DNA of 25,017 nt from CAVLCC01 sp963624975 (GCA_963624975.1 CAVFRF010000019.1:1-25017), one strand, 5' to 3'; shown: positions 6,785-14,867, counted from the stretch's first letter. The notes: a model not told the origin generated them from the sequence alone. Numbers and translations: made by a program.

Positions 6785-8290
6785 TCATCGCAAGTTCACA
6801 GTCCAAGTTTCCCTAGCGCTACCACTCAATTTGCCTTGCACCTTCATCTCAGCAATATCTCTATTGAGAGTTGCAGAGGCAATCCCCAAAACACGTCCGC
6901 ATTCGGCAATCGTTGCAGCAGGATTCTGGGCGAAATATCTCAGTACGCTCTCTCGGCGCTTAGCTATTTTGATCCACTTCGAGCCAGCCGCATGTTCACT
7001 CGATTCGGCACTGTTTCCCACATCCGAAGGCCCGACGATTCCATCAGACACATTGTTCCTGGCATACAGCGTTACCATGAAGTACAGACGCTCCGAGTCT
7101 GTCTCGAACAGCGGATCGGGGGACCCGTTCTCGCGCAGCGCTCGCAGAATCTTGTGGATGCCGGTGTTCCTGCCTTCGGTGAGACCCAGCTCCTTGAGGA
7201 ACTCGCCAATCCGACGATTGCGGTACCTTCGACAGGCAAGCCTATAGTCCTTGAGACCTTTTAGGCTAATCGAGCGATCTGCCCCCGGATAGCTGAGTAT
7301 CTCCATCCTGTCCGGCAGAACGCGAACCTCTATGGGTTCACGCTGGTCGTAGCCCTTGTGATAGACGGCGTTTGCCAGCGCCTCCTTCACGGCATCGGGC
7401 GGATAGTTGAAGAATCTCACGCTGGGATTTCCATCCGGTTGCTTCACGACATGTTCTTCCACGACGTTGCCGCCCAGGTATTGCAACGCGTTCTCGAGCT
7501 GCTCGTGCACCGGGCCGGAAAACGAATGTTCGATGATCGTGTCTCCGCCCTCTCCCTGCGGAAATTCCACAACATCTATCTGCGCATACGGGAAGAATCT
7601 CTGCGGATCCAAAGAGAAGAACAGCAGCCCTACGTTTAGGACCTCCGGGTGCTCTGCGGGACCATCTACGATACGCATCGCGCGACAGACCTCGACGAAG
7701 TCGGTCTGATCGAAAGATGGGTATAGCGAACTGCCGACTGACTTGAGATAGGCCTTCACCAAGATCGGACTCAGGTCGGAAACTTCCGCAGCGTGGTTTG
7801 GTCTGTCGTCGAAGGGTACATTGTTGGCAAGGGAGTACAGGTCGCGCTCCTCCTCCATGCTGGGCACGACCGTCGATGACAGCCGCCTAACCCACCGCAC
7901 TCGTTCGGATTTCTTGCCCATGGACTTCGGAGAAGAATACGGCCTGGTACTTCCACCCGGGCACCAGAGCACGACAAACATCTTGCCCTTATGCTCGACT
8001 ACATCCGACACCGGGCAGTACGCTGGCTGGACGAGCCTGGACTTGTTGAGAATGTCCTTGAGGCAGGCATCGACATCGCCTGGATTTACGCCCACCAATT
8101 CCTTGGTGCCATCTTCTTTCTCTCCAATTCCGATGACGATATAGCCTCCACCCCAGTTGTTGAGGTCGTTTGCAAAAGCGCATATCGTCTTGAGGGAAGC
8201 CTGTGGATCCCAGGTCTTTTTGAACTCCACACGCTCGTTTTCCACGATGACTCCGTCGAGAATCGTCTGAAGATTGATTGGAATACCCAT
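6785..8290 (-). CDS. AlbA_2/Schlafen-like ATP-binding protein with C-terminal helix-turn-helix
   Basis: A protein of about 501 residues with three recognisable parts. The N-terminus (about 10-110) is an AlbA_2 domain, also called Schlafen-like: ENERVEFKKTWDP, ICAFANDLNNWGGGYIVIGIGE. The middle (about 295-390) matches the GHKL-type ATPase segment of these proteins: PPDAVKEALANAVYHKGY, PIEVRVLPDRMEILSYPG, then RNRRIGEFL and EGRNTGIHKIL. The C-terminus (about 447-490) is a helix-turn-helix (TIAECGRVLGIASATLNRDI). Such proteins are annotated as putative transcriptional regulators or ATP-binding proteins. Members occur often in defence and mobile regions, but the biochemical role is not settled. 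The ATG at 8290 follows AGAGGGA at a rather long distance. Seven 11-bp repeats lie right upstream, suggesting autoregulation. It is divergent from the toxin-antitoxin pair and AT-richer than its housekeeping neighbours, consistent with horizontal gain. Confidence 0.8.
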   Translation of the reverse strand: MGIPINLQTILDGVIVENERVEFKKTWDPQASLKTICAFANDLNNWGGGYIVIGIGEKEDGTKELVGVNPGDVDACLKDILNKSRLVQPAYCPVSDVVEHKGKMFVVLWCPGGSTRPYSSPKSMGKKSERVRWVRRLSSTVVPSMEEERDLYSLANNVPFDDRPNHAAEVSDLSPILVKAYLKSVGSSLYPSFDQTDFVEVCRAMRIVDGPAEHPEVLNVGLLFFSLDPQRFFPYAQIDVVEFPQGEGGDTIIEHSFSGPVHEQLENALQYLGGNVVEEHVVKQPDGNPSVRFFNYPPDAVKEALANAVYHKGYDQREPIEVRVLPDRMEILSYPGADRSISLKGLKDYRLACRRYRNRRIGEFLKELGLTEGRNTGIHKILRALRENGSPDPLFETDSERLYFMVTLYARNNVSDGIVGPSDVGNSAESSEHAAGSKWIKIAKRRESVLRYFAQNPAATIAECGRVLGIASATLNRDIAEMKVQGKLSGSARETWTVNLR

Positions 8291-8307
8291 GGCGGCCTGT
8301 CCCTCTC

Positions 8308-8384
8308 TATCAAAAACATATCATGAGTATATCACTAATGTATCACCAATGTATCATGAGTGTATCATGATACTATCAAATTGA
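8308..8384. repeat. seven in-register 11-bp repeats (TATCA array)
   Basis: Seven consecutive 11-bp units start at 8308, 8319, 8330, 8341, 8352, 8363 and 8374, and every unit begins with TATCA. The units are TATCAAAAACA, TATCATGAGTA, TATCACTAATG, TATCACCAATG, TATCATGAGTG, TATCATGATAC and TATCAAATTGA. The central ones fit TATCAYNARTG. The array begins 18 bases upstream of the AlbA_2 gene start and covers where its promoter must lie. One unit per near-helical turn puts all seven sites on almost the same face of the DNA, as expected for cooperative loading of a regulator. Confidence 0.92.
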
Positions 8385-8566
8385 GTATGACGATATAGCT
8401 CAAGACTGCAGGGCATATGCTCTTTCTCTACTGGCTCTATAGCAAATTATCGGGAGTTGAGCCGTTTGAGTTCCGAGAGTTAGACGGTTTTTGGACTGCC
8501 AAAGTTTACAGTATGCCCAGAAAGCAGTATCGGGCGGCTCCCGTTGTCATGAAATCTCCTAACAAA

Positions 8567-8608
8567 GATTGTGCTCACGACGGGGTAGACATATAATCAA
8601 CCACAATC
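8567..8608 (+). promoter_or_regulatory. inverted-repeat operator around the antitoxin promoter
   Basis: GATTGTG (8567..8573) and CACAATC (8602..8608) are perfect 7-bp inverted arms, 28 bases apart. They flank the core promoter, and the left arm overlaps the -35. A second, nested inverted repeat, GGTAGA (8584..8589) and TCTACC (8607..8612), flanks the -10. AbiEi-type antitoxins are known to repress their own promoter by binding inverted repeats, so these are candidate operator arms. Confidence 0.5.
8569..8597 (+). promoter_or_regulatory. promoter of the antitoxin-toxin unit
   Basis: TTGTGC (8569..8574), a 17-base spacer and a perfect TATAAT (8592..8597) give a strong sigma-70 type promoter. 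Transcription would start near 8604, leaving a leader of about 50 bases before the antitoxin ATG at 8653. Confidence 0.8.
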
Positions 8609-8652
8609 TACCAAATAATTGGAATATTTATTCAGATTGAGGTGGGCCGCAC

Positions 8653-9651
8653 ATGAACGCCATGGCCGAGCAAATCAAGACCATGCTCAGGAGCCAGGTG
8701 GACGATGCCGCATCCGTCTCGGAGATGTCATCCTCCGGACTTGGGCTGAGTCCATTTCTCGAGGGGAGTTTCGACCTCTACGAGGCATGCCTGCTCGGCG
8801 ACGGTATCGTCTTCGCCGTTCCCACCGATGACGGTACCGTCGACGACGGAGTGTTGAAGAGAGTAGAAGCTCTGCAGCAGAAAATCGAGAGACCGACTGC
8901 CCTCTTCATGCATAGCTGCACTCCGAATCTGCGCAAAACCCTGCTTGGGGAACGCCGCGGTTTTGCCACGGCGACCGGCGACATCTATCTACCGAGCTTG
9001 GCCCTTTCACTGTCGGCTCGAGAAGAGACGGTATACGAGCTCAAAGGCAACTTCAAACCTGCGGAGCAGACGCTTTTCCTCTATTGTCTCTACAGCGCGG
9101 ACGGCCAAATCACGCAGTCGCGAGCCAGAGACGAACTCGGCATGTCGTCTACCGGAGTATCCAGGGCTCTCGGGCAACTGGTGGAGCGGAATCTCCTGGA
9201 CTACGATACATCGGGGCTTACGGGGAGGCTCAAAAGTTACACCGTTCGAGACCGCTCCGAATTCTATCGCAACGGCATGGTGCTGTTCGGAAATCCGATA
9301 TCGAGGCGCCTCCTGATATCATGTTCAACCCATGGCCTTCGGCTGCCGCTCAGCGGGCTTTCTGCGCTGTCCGCACTGTCAGACCTCACCGAGCCATCAT
9401 GCGCTGTACGTGCAGCAGGACCGAGAGAAGCGAAGTCTGTCGAAAGCACCAAAGGATCCGGCGAGGTCGGAGAATCGCCATTCGAACTGCAGATCCTCCG
9501 CTACGACCCTCGCCCATTAGCTCGCAAGGTCTGGGGCGAAGATTCGCCCGTCGACCCTGTGACCATGATGTTGACCGTCGGCGAGCAAGACGAGCGCATA
9601 TCGATTGCAGTCAGAAACGTAATGAGGAGGTTCCCTTGGTACACGGAATAG
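8653..9651 (+). CDS. AbiEi-like antitoxin / winged-helix regulator (type IV toxin-antitoxin)
   Basis: A 332-residue protein resembling AbiEi-type antitoxins of the longer class. Residues about 80-115 (PTALFMHSCTPNLRKTLLGE, then GFATATGDIYLP) match the pattern seen in that class, in which a strand-turn-helix is followed by a D/T-x-x-G-[DN]-I/A-YL motif. Residues about 137-200 form a winged helix: LFLYCLYSADGQITQSRARD, ELGMSSTGVSRALGQLVERN, LLDYD, then the wing. The role expected for the family is to neutralise the downstream nucleotidyltransferase and to repress the shared promoter. The ATG at 8653 follows GAGGTGGG at six bases; a second in-frame ATG at 8662 is less well spaced. The C-terminal third (about 220-332) is low-complexity and unfamiliar. 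The next gene overlaps this one by 16 bases. Family membership is judged from motif shape alone. Confidence 0.68.
   Translation: MNAMAEQIKTMLRSQVDDAASVSEMSSSGLGLSPFLEGSFDLYEACLLGDGIVFAVPTDDGTVDDGVLKRVEALQQKIERPTALFMHSCTPNLRKTLLGERRGFATATGDIYLPSLALSLSAREETVYELKGNFKPAEQTLFLYCLYSADGQITQSRARDELGMSSTGVSRALGQLVERNLLDYDTSGLTGRLKSYTVRDRSEFYRNGMVLFGNPISRRLLISCSTHGLRLPLSGLSALSALSDLTEPSCAVRAAGPREAKSVESTKGSGEVGESPFELQILRYDPRPLARKVWGEDSPVDPVTMMLTVGEQDERISIAVRNVMRRFPWYTE
9624..9630 (+). promoter_or_regulatory. ribosome binding site fixing the TTG start of the toxin gene
   Basis: GAGGAGG lies inside the end of the antitoxin gene, five bases before TTG at 9636. No ATG or GTG in this frame nearby gives a comparable signal. 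The site shows that translation of the second gene begins within the first, so the two proteins are likely made by coupled translation. Confidence 0.75.
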
Positions 9652-10391
9652 AAACATTCAGGGAGTACTTCGGCAATCATCTAGACCGCTACGTCGTCAT
9701 CGGCGGAACTGCGTGCAATATGATTTATGTCCAGCATGGTGCCCCAGAACGCGCCACTCAGGATATCGACATGATCATCGTTGCCGAAGCTTTCGACCAC
9801 GAGTTCTACGAGCTGTTCTGTCGTTTTGTGAAGGATGCTGGATACGAGCATCGCAGCAAGATTGGAGGCTATCAACTCTATCGCTTTGAGAAGCCCTCTG
9901 ATTCGTCGTTTCCAATGAAGATTGAGTTGCTCAGCCGAAGACCTGAGTGCCTTGAGGGGATGGAGGCGATACTGGGCAGGTATCGCACGATTGATGCCGG
10001 AGGCAGTCTCTCGGCTATTATGCTCGACGACGACTATTACGGTCTGCTAGACAAAGACGGCATTGAGATGATAGACGGCATTCCAGTGTTAGCACACAAG
10101 TACCTGCCCGTATTCAAGATGCATGCTTGGATGAATCTATCGGCAGACAAATCCGTCGGCAAGCCCGTGCATAGCGACGAGATCAACAAGCATAGGCGCG
10201 ATGTGCTAAGACTTTGCGCGCTCTTCGATCCTGATACACGAATTGAGCTACCCGATGCGATTGCAACGGAGGTAGCAGCTTTTGTTGAGACCCGACCTTG
10301 GGACGACAACATGATGCGCAATCTGAGGCTGCCGATGACGGCCGACGAAATGGCCAATCATATCCGAGGAATATACCTCGGCTCGCGCTAA
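9636..10391 (+). CDS. AbiEii-like nucleotidyltransferase, putative toxin
   Basis: A 251-residue protein of the nucleotidyltransferase superfamily. The first catalytic block is VVIGGTACNMIY (Gly23, Gly24, Thr25), followed by ATQDIDMIIV with Asp43 and Asp45, the expected GG[ST]-x(9-22)-DxD arrangement. A third carboxylate is likely in MKIELLSRR. The C-terminal half contains HKYLPVFKMHAW and EINKHRRDVLRLCALFD, the K-H-x-x-D-[IV]-x-R-L helix common in AbiEii relatives. AbiEii-type toxins transfer nucleotides onto host targets (tRNA acceptor ends in studied cases) and halt growth; the substrate here is unknown. The TTG start overlaps the antitoxin gene by 16 bases behind a strong ribosome binding site. 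The pairing of a winged-helix antitoxin with a nucleotidyltransferase supports both assignments. It could instead be a non-toxic nucleotidyltransferase. Confidence 0.75.
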   Translation: MVHGIETFREYFGNHLDRYVVIGGTACNMIYVQHGAPERATQDIDMIIVAEAFDHEFYELFCRFVKDAGYEHRSKIGGYQLYRFEKPSDSSFPMKIELLSRRPECLEGMEAILGRYRTIDAGGSLSAIMLDDDYYGLLDKDGIEMIDGIPVLAHKYLPVFKMHAWMNLSADKSVGKPVHSDEINKHRRDVLRLCALFDPDTRIELPDAIATEVAAFVETRPWDDNMMRNLRLPMTADEMANHIRGIYLGSR

Positions 10392-10606
10392 GGTGAAAAT
10401 ACGAATGCACAGTGATTGCGGTGGCAATTTAGTGTCCAAGAGTTCCATCCACTAGCTATAGACAAGTTAATGGTGTACTTCATTTGGTTTTGACGATATT
10501 CTGCCCCTTTAACTCATCGTGATTGACACTTTTAGGGCATTACTTCGTATAGGATCCATCAACGCACTGGTTGCACTAGCCATCGCTATCTGGAGCTGAA
10601 AGACGC

Positions 10607-10638
10607 AAAAAGCCGGCTCGGAAACGTCCAGAGCCGGC
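10607..10638 (-). terminator. intrinsic terminator of tRNA-Val
   Basis: On the minus strand GCCGGCTC (10638..10631) pairs with GAGCCGGC (10619..10612) around an 11-base loop and is followed by TTTTT (10611..10607). It lies 14 bases past the 3' end of the tRNA and ends its transcript. On the plus strand the T-tract is poor. Confidence 0.85.
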
Positions 10639-10651
10639 CTTCTATCTCGAA

Positions 10652-10726
10652 TGGTGGGCGATGAGGGATTCGAACCCCCGACCTTATGCGTGTAAAGCAC
10701 CTGCGCTACCACTGCGCCAATCGCCC
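10652..10726 (-). tRNA. tRNA-Val (anticodon UAC), CCA encoded
   Basis: Read on the minus strand, the cloverleaf closes. The acceptor stem is GGGCGAT with ATCGCCC. The D arm is GCGC-AGTGGTA-GCGC. The anticodon loop TTTACAC has U33 and anticodon TAC (valine). The T arm is GGGGG-TTCGAAT-CCCTC with one G-U pair. The discriminator is A, and CCA is encoded at 10654..10652. The outermost anticodon-stem pair is a G-A mismatch. The gene stands alone between its own promoter and terminator. Confidence 0.93.
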
Positions 10727-10761
10727 TTTTGTGCACCGCGCTCGCGCGCGGCAGCCTCTAG

Positions 10762-10790
10762 ATTATCGCAGCTTGGCCGCCTTGCGGCAA
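10762..10790 (-). promoter_or_regulatory. promoter of tRNA-Val
   Basis: On the minus strand TTGCCG (10790..10785), a 17-base spacer and GATAAT (10767..10762) form a good promoter. The tRNA 5' end is 36 bases downstream of the -10, leaving a short leader to be removed by RNase P. Confidence 0.65.
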
Positions 10791-10802
10791 CCAGCTATCC
10801 GG

Positions 10803-12167
10803 CTACAGGAACGAACGTGTGCCGTTCGCAGCCTGCCTCGCCAGCCAAGCGCCCTTGACCTCGCCTGCCAGCGTGATCGAGCCGGAGGCGATGGTGTTGA
10901 CCTGGCGAAGCATCAGCTCTTCGAGCGCGAGCGCCGGGGTCTCGAAGATCTCGGGACGCGTACCGGTGAGTTCCTCCACCATGTCGGCCAGCTCGAAGCG
11001 GGTGAGCGCTCGCGGCGAATCCGTCTGCGTAACGGCGATGTCGGGCGTAAGCCCCGCCAGCGCCTCGATGATGCCCCGCGCGTCCTTGTCGGCCAGCACC
11101 GCCAGCAGCAGCTGGAAGTCGCCTTCGGGGAACTTGCGGGCCACCGCGGTGGCCAGGTTGAGCGCCGACTGCGGGTTGTGCGCCGCGTCGATGATGAGCA
11201 TCGGGTTGGTGCAGAGCGTCTCGAAGCGCCCGGGAATGCCGAACGCCGCCATAGTGTCGCGAACCTTGTCGGCATCCAGCGCATGCCCCACGTAGGACTC
11301 GGCGGCCGCAATCGCGGTCGAGATGTTCTGCGCCTGGTAGAGCGGCGCGTGCATCACGATGCCGTCGTACTCGCCGTAGATGCCCTTCACGTCCACCGAG
11401 ATGGTGCCCGGCTCTGCTCCGTATCCGCAGTCGTAGGTCACATAGCCCGCAGCGCCGATGCCTGCATCGCCTGCGCGCATCGCATCGGCATCCGCCGTGC
11501 CGCGCACCAGCCAGGGCTGCACTCCCACCTCGGAGGCACGCCTGGCGAACACCTGCAGCGTGCCCTGCGTTCCCGGACCCAGCACGGCCTTGCATCCCTC
11601 GTGGATGATGGCGGCCTTCTCCTCGGCAATCTCCTCCTGAGTGTTGCCCAGCACGCCCAGGTGGTCGAGTCCGATGCCCGTGACCACGGCAACGTCGCTT
11701 CGGGCGATGCTGGTGGCATCCCAGCGGCCGCCCATGCCGCACTCCAGCACGGCAACGTCGATGCCGGCCTGCGCGAACGCCCAGAAGGCAGCCGCGGTGA
11801 GCAGCTCGAACTCGGTGATCACCATGTCCTCAAGCTCGTCGGCCACGCGTTTGGCTTCCAACACCGCATCGGCGAAGAGGTCCTTATCGGCCACCTCGCC
11901 GTCTATCTCCATGCGCTCCGGATACTCCACCAAGTGCGGGCTGGTGTACAATCCCGTCTTGTACCCATGGGCGCGCAGCAGAGCAGCGGTCTCGCGTACC
12001 GTGGACGTCTTGCCGTTGGTGCCCGCAACCTGCACGGCCGGATACTTGGTGTGCGGGTTGCCCATCTTCTCCATCATCGCGGCGATGCCGTCAAGCGACG
12101 GGTTGATGCCAAAGATCAGCGCCTCGTCGATGATGCGCATCGCCTCGTCGTAGCGTTCCTGGTTCAT
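10803..12167 (-). CDS. folC: bifunctional folylpolyglutamate synthase / dihydrofolate synthase
   Basis: A 454-residue Mur-ligase family enzyme of normal length. It joins glutamate to dihydropteroate and extends the polyglutamate tail of folates, using ATP in the cytoplasm. The P-loop is AGTNGKTST (about 49-57). The family blocks YTSPHLVEYPERMEIDG, VLECGMGGRWDAT, GLDHLGVLGNTQEEIAEEKAAI and IDAAHNPQSA are all present. The ATG at 12167 lies nine bases after the valS stop, so the two genes form one transcriptional unit, an arrangement common in Gram-positive genomes. No strong separate ribosome binding site is seen beyond GGTAGGCGGG, which suggests coupling to valS translation. No U-tract terminator follows before the tRNA promoter. 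Confidence 0.95.
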   Translation of the reverse strand: MNQERYDEAMRIIDEALIFGINPSLDGIAAMMEKMGNPHTKYPAVQVAGTNGKTSTVRETAALLRAHGYKTGLYTSPHLVEYPERMEIDGEVADKDLFADAVLEAKRVADELEDMVITEFELLTAAAFWAFAQAGIDVAVLECGMGGRWDATSIARSDVAVVTGIGLDHLGVLGNTQEEIAEEKAAIIHEGCKAVLGPGTQGTLQVFARRASEVGVQPWLVRGTADADAMRAGDAGIGAAGYVTYDCGYGAEPGTISVDVKGIYGEYDGIVMHAPLYQAQNISTAIAAAESYVGHALDADKVRDTMAAFGIPGRFETLCTNPMLIIDAAHNPQSALNLATAVARKFPEGDFQLLLAVLADKDARGIIEALAGLTPDIAVTQTDSPRALTRFELADMVEELTGTRPEIFETPALALEELMLRQVNTIASGSITLAGEVKGAWLARQAANGTRSFL

Positions 12168-12176
12168 AGCGCCCGC

Positions 12177-14852
12177 CTACCCAAGCTCTGCCAGCTGGGC
12201 GTCCACGCGTGCCAGCGCGTCTTCCACGTCGGCGGCATCGGCGCGGGTCTTCTCCACCACTTCGGGAGAGGCCTTGGCCAAAAAGCCCTCGTTGCCCAGC
12301 TTCTTGTCGTACTTCTGCTTGTCCTTGAGCAGCTTGTCGCGGGTCTTGGCCAGGCGCGCACGCTCGGCCTCGAAGTCCACCAGACCCTCGAGTGCCACGT
12401 ACACCTCGAGGTCGTCGGTAATGAAGGCCGAAGCCGCCTTGGGCTTCGCGGCATCCACGGCGATCTCGAGCGTGCCGAGGTTGGCCATGGTGCAGATAAG
12501 CTCCTTCTGACCCTCGAGCGCAGCGACATCGTCGGCCGAGGCCTTCACGGCCACGTCGATCTGCGTCTTGTTGGCGACCTGGTACCTCGCCCTGGTCGAG
12601 CGCACGCTGGACACCACCTGGCGCACCAGCTCGATGGCATGCTCGGCCTCGGGGTCGCGGTACTTGGCAAGCTCGCTGGCCTTGGGGTAGGCCGCCACCA
12701 TGATGGTGGGCTCGGTTGCATCCAAAGGCAGGTTGCGCCAGATCTGGTCGGTGATGAAGGGCATCATCGGGTGCAGCAGGCGCAGCGCCTGGTCGAGCAC
12801 GAACACGAGGTTGCGCTGGGTGGCCAGCTTGTCGGCGCCCTCGCCGCGCAGACGGCCCTTCGAGAACTCGATGTACCAGTCGCAAAGCTCGTTCCAGAAG
12901 AACTCGTAGATGTCCTGCGTTTGCTTGGCGAAGTCGAATGTGGGCTCGCTCTCCTCCAGACGCTCGGTGAGTCCAGCTAGGCGCGACAGGATCCACTTGT
13001 CGGCATCGGTCACGGCCTCGGGTTCGCCGTGCTCGTAGCCGTCCAGGTTCATCATGATGAAGCGGGCGGCGTTCCATATCTTGGTAGCGAAGTTGCGGCT
13101 GTTGGTGAGCCTGTCCTCGTTGAACTTGAGGTCCTGCGCTCCCGTGACCTGCATCAGCAGGCCGAAGCGCATGCCGTCGGCTCCGTACTTCTTCATAAGC
13201 TCGAGCGGGTCCACGCCGTTGCCGCGGCTCTTGCTCATGGGCTTGCCGTCGGCGCCCATCACGGTGGGGTGGATGATCACGTGCTCGAACGGAATCTGGT
13301 GCATGAAGTACTCCGACGACATCACCATGCGCGCCACCCACAGACCCATGATGTCGCGGGCCGTGGACAGCACCTGCGTGGGATAGGCCGCCTTGAGCTC
13401 GGGAGCGTCGGCCCCATGCTTGCCCCAGCCCATGGTCACGAAGGGCCATAGCTGCGACGAGAACCAGGTGTCCAGCACGTCCTCGTCCTGCCTCACGGCG
13501 GCACCGCACTTGGGGCACACCGTCACATCTTCCATGCTGGCATCTTCCCAGCCGCACTCGTCGCAGTAGAAGATGGGGATGCGATGGCCCCACCACAGCT
13601 GCCTCGAGATGCACCAGTCCTTGAGGTTCTCCAGCCAGTCGAGGTAGACCTGCTTCCAGCGCGCGGGGTGGAATTGGATGCTGCCGTCTTCCACGACCCT
13701 GCGGGCATCTTCCTTGAGCTTGTCCACCGCCACGAACCACTGCTCCGACTCCCACGGCTCGAGCTTGTTGTGGCAGCGGTAGCAGGTCATCACGCTGTGG
13801 TCGTGGTCTTCCACGTGGTCCAGCAGGCCCAGCGCCTCGAACTCGGCCACGATGGCATCGCGCGCCTCGTCGCGGTCCATGCCCGAGAACTTGCCGTAGC
13901 CCTCCACCACATGCGCGGTCTCGTCGAAGATGTTGATCTTGGGCAGGTCGTGGCGCTCGCCCATGCCCCAGTCGTTGGGGTCGTGAGCGGGGGTGACCTT
14001 CACGAATCCGGTGCCGAAGCCCGCATCCACGCAGAAGTCGGCGAATATGGGGATCTCGCGTCCCACGATGGGCAGCTTGACCTTGGCGCCCACGAACTTC
14101 TGCTTGTCGGGATCCTTGGGCGAAACCGCCACGCCGGTGTCGCCCAGCATGGTCTCGGGACGGGTGGTGGCCACCACGATGTACTCCACGCCGTCCACAG
14201 GCTCGACCAGCGGGTAGCGCAGGTGCCACAGGTGACCCTTCTCGTCCACGTACTCGGCCTCGTCGTCGGCGATGGCGGTGGTGCAGCTCGGGCACCAGTT
14301 CACGATGCGCTTGCCGCGGTACACAAGCCCGTTGTTGTACCAGTCGCTGAACACGCGCCTGATGGCATCGGAGTAGTCGGGGTCGAGGGTGAAGTGCTCG
14401 TCGTCGTAGTCAACCGAGCAGCCCATGCCCTTGATCTGCTCCACGATGGTGTTGCCGAACTTCTCGCGCCACTCCCAGCAGGCATCGAGGAACTTCTCGC
14501 GGCCGATCTCGCGCTTGGAGATGCCCTGCTCGGCCAGATGCTTGTCCACCTTGGTCTGCGTGGCGATGCCCGCATGGTCGGTGCCCAGGATCCAGCGGGT
14601 GGGGTGTCCCTTCATGCGCGCGCGGCGCGTGCAGGTGTCCTGGATGGTGTCGTTGAGGGCGTGGCCCATGTGCAGCTGCCCGGTGATGTTGGGCGGCGGG
14701 ATCACGATGGTGTAGGGCGAGAGGTCGGGGTTCGCATATCCGCCGGCATCGCGGTGGAAGTACCCGCCCTTCATCCAGGATTCGAACAGCGGACCCTCGA
14801 TCGACGCGGGGTCGTAGTTCTTCGGCATTGCCGTCTCGTTGTCTTCGCTCAC
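12177..14852 (-). CDS. valS: valyl-tRNA synthetase
   Basis: An 891-residue class I synthetase that charges tRNA-Val and edits mischarged threonine. The HIGH-type motif is HMGH (61-64, in PPPNITGQLHMGHAL). The KMSKS loop reads PMSKS (538-542), with proline in the first position. The editing domain (TTRPETMLGDTGVAV), the anticodon-binding region and the C-terminal coiled-coil arm (about 820-890, rich in Lys, Glu, Ala and Arg) are all present. The start is put at GTG 14852 because GAGGGGAG is seven bases upstream; the next in-frame ATG (14828) has no such site, and longer frames extend into the clpX gap. It lies 50 bases after clpX and nine bases before folC. A tRNA-Val gene beyond folC makes a coincidental valine theme. 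Confidence 0.96.
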   Translation of the reverse strand: MSEDNETAMPKNYDPASIEGPLFESWMKGGYFHRDAGGYANPDLSPYTIVIPPPNITGQLHMGHALNDTIQDTCTRRARMKGHPTRWILGTDHAGIATQTKVDKHLAEQGISKREIGREKFLDACWEWREKFGNTIVEQIKGMGCSVDYDDEHFTLDPDYSDAIRRVFSDWYNNGLVYRGKRIVNWCPSCTTAIADDEAEYVDEKGHLWHLRYPLVEPVDGVEYIVVATTRPETMLGDTGVAVSPKDPDKQKFVGAKVKLPIVGREIPIFADFCVDAGFGTGFVKVTPAHDPNDWGMGERHDLPKINIFDETAHVVEGYGKFSGMDRDEARDAIVAEFEALGLLDHVEDHDHSVMTCYRCHNKLEPWESEQWFVAVDKLKEDARRVVEDGSIQFHPARWKQVYLDWLENLKDWCISRQLWWGHRIPIFYCDECGWEDASMEDVTVCPKCGAAVRQDEDVLDTWFSSQLWPFVTMGWGKHGADAPELKAAYPTQVLSTARDIMGLWVARMVMSSEYFMHQIPFEHVIIHPTVMGADGKPMSKSRGNGVDPLELMKKYGADGMRFGLLMQVTGAQDLKFNEDRLTNSRNFATKIWNAARFIMMNLDGYEHGEPEAVTDADKWILSRLAGLTERLEESEPTFDFAKQTQDIYEFFWNELCDWYIEFSKGRLRGEGADKLATQRNLVFVLDQALRLLHPMMPFITDQIWRNLPLDATEPTIMVAAYPKASELAKYRDPEAEHAIELVRQVVSSVRSTRARYQVANKTQIDVAVKASADDVAALEGQKELICTMANLGTLEIAVDAAKPKAASAFITDDLEVYVALEGLVDFEAERARLAKTRDKLLKDKQKYDKKLGNEGFLAKASPEVVEKTRADAADVEDALARVDAQLAELG

Positions 14853-14859
14853 TTCGAGT

Positions 14860-14867
14860 CTCCCCTC
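14860..14867 (-). promoter_or_regulatory. ribosome binding site fixing the GTG start of valS
   Basis: GAGGGGAG on the minus strand stands seven bases before GTG at 14852. It argues against both the downstream ATG at 14828 and the much longer open frame reaching 15056, which would overlap clpX by about 150 bases. Confidence 0.7.

Larger units (their letters stand above)
8291..8652. other. divergent intergenic region between the two accessory modules
   Basis: These 362 AT-rich bases separate two divergently transcribed units. The left third holds the 11-bp repeat array; the right third holds the promoter and operator of the antitoxin-toxin unit. The middle (8417..8596) contains an unrecognised 59-codon open frame on the plus strand with no good ribosome binding site. 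It runs into the -10 of the downstream promoter, so I do not call it as a gene. It may be a decayed remnant. Confidence 0.6.

Noticed and set aside
8417..8596. 59-codon plus-strand open frame between the accessory modules
   Set aside because: No good ribosome binding site, no recognised motif, and its end overlaps the -10 and operator of the next gene.
10519..10599. 26-codon GTG-started frame encoding a short hydrophobic peptide
   Set aside because: It resembles a small membrane toxin in composition but has no ribosome binding site, and the upstream TTGACA lacks a -10 at proper spacing.
10652..10726. tRNA-Val as an integrase attachment site
   Set aside because: I looked for a second copy of the tRNA 3' end near 6.7-8.6 kb and found none; no integrase is present, so no att site is annotated.
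10686..12980. Plus-strand open frame of about 764 codons opposite folC and valS
   Set aside because: Antisense shadow that begins inside the tRNA gene; both minus-strand genes are recognised with intact motifs.
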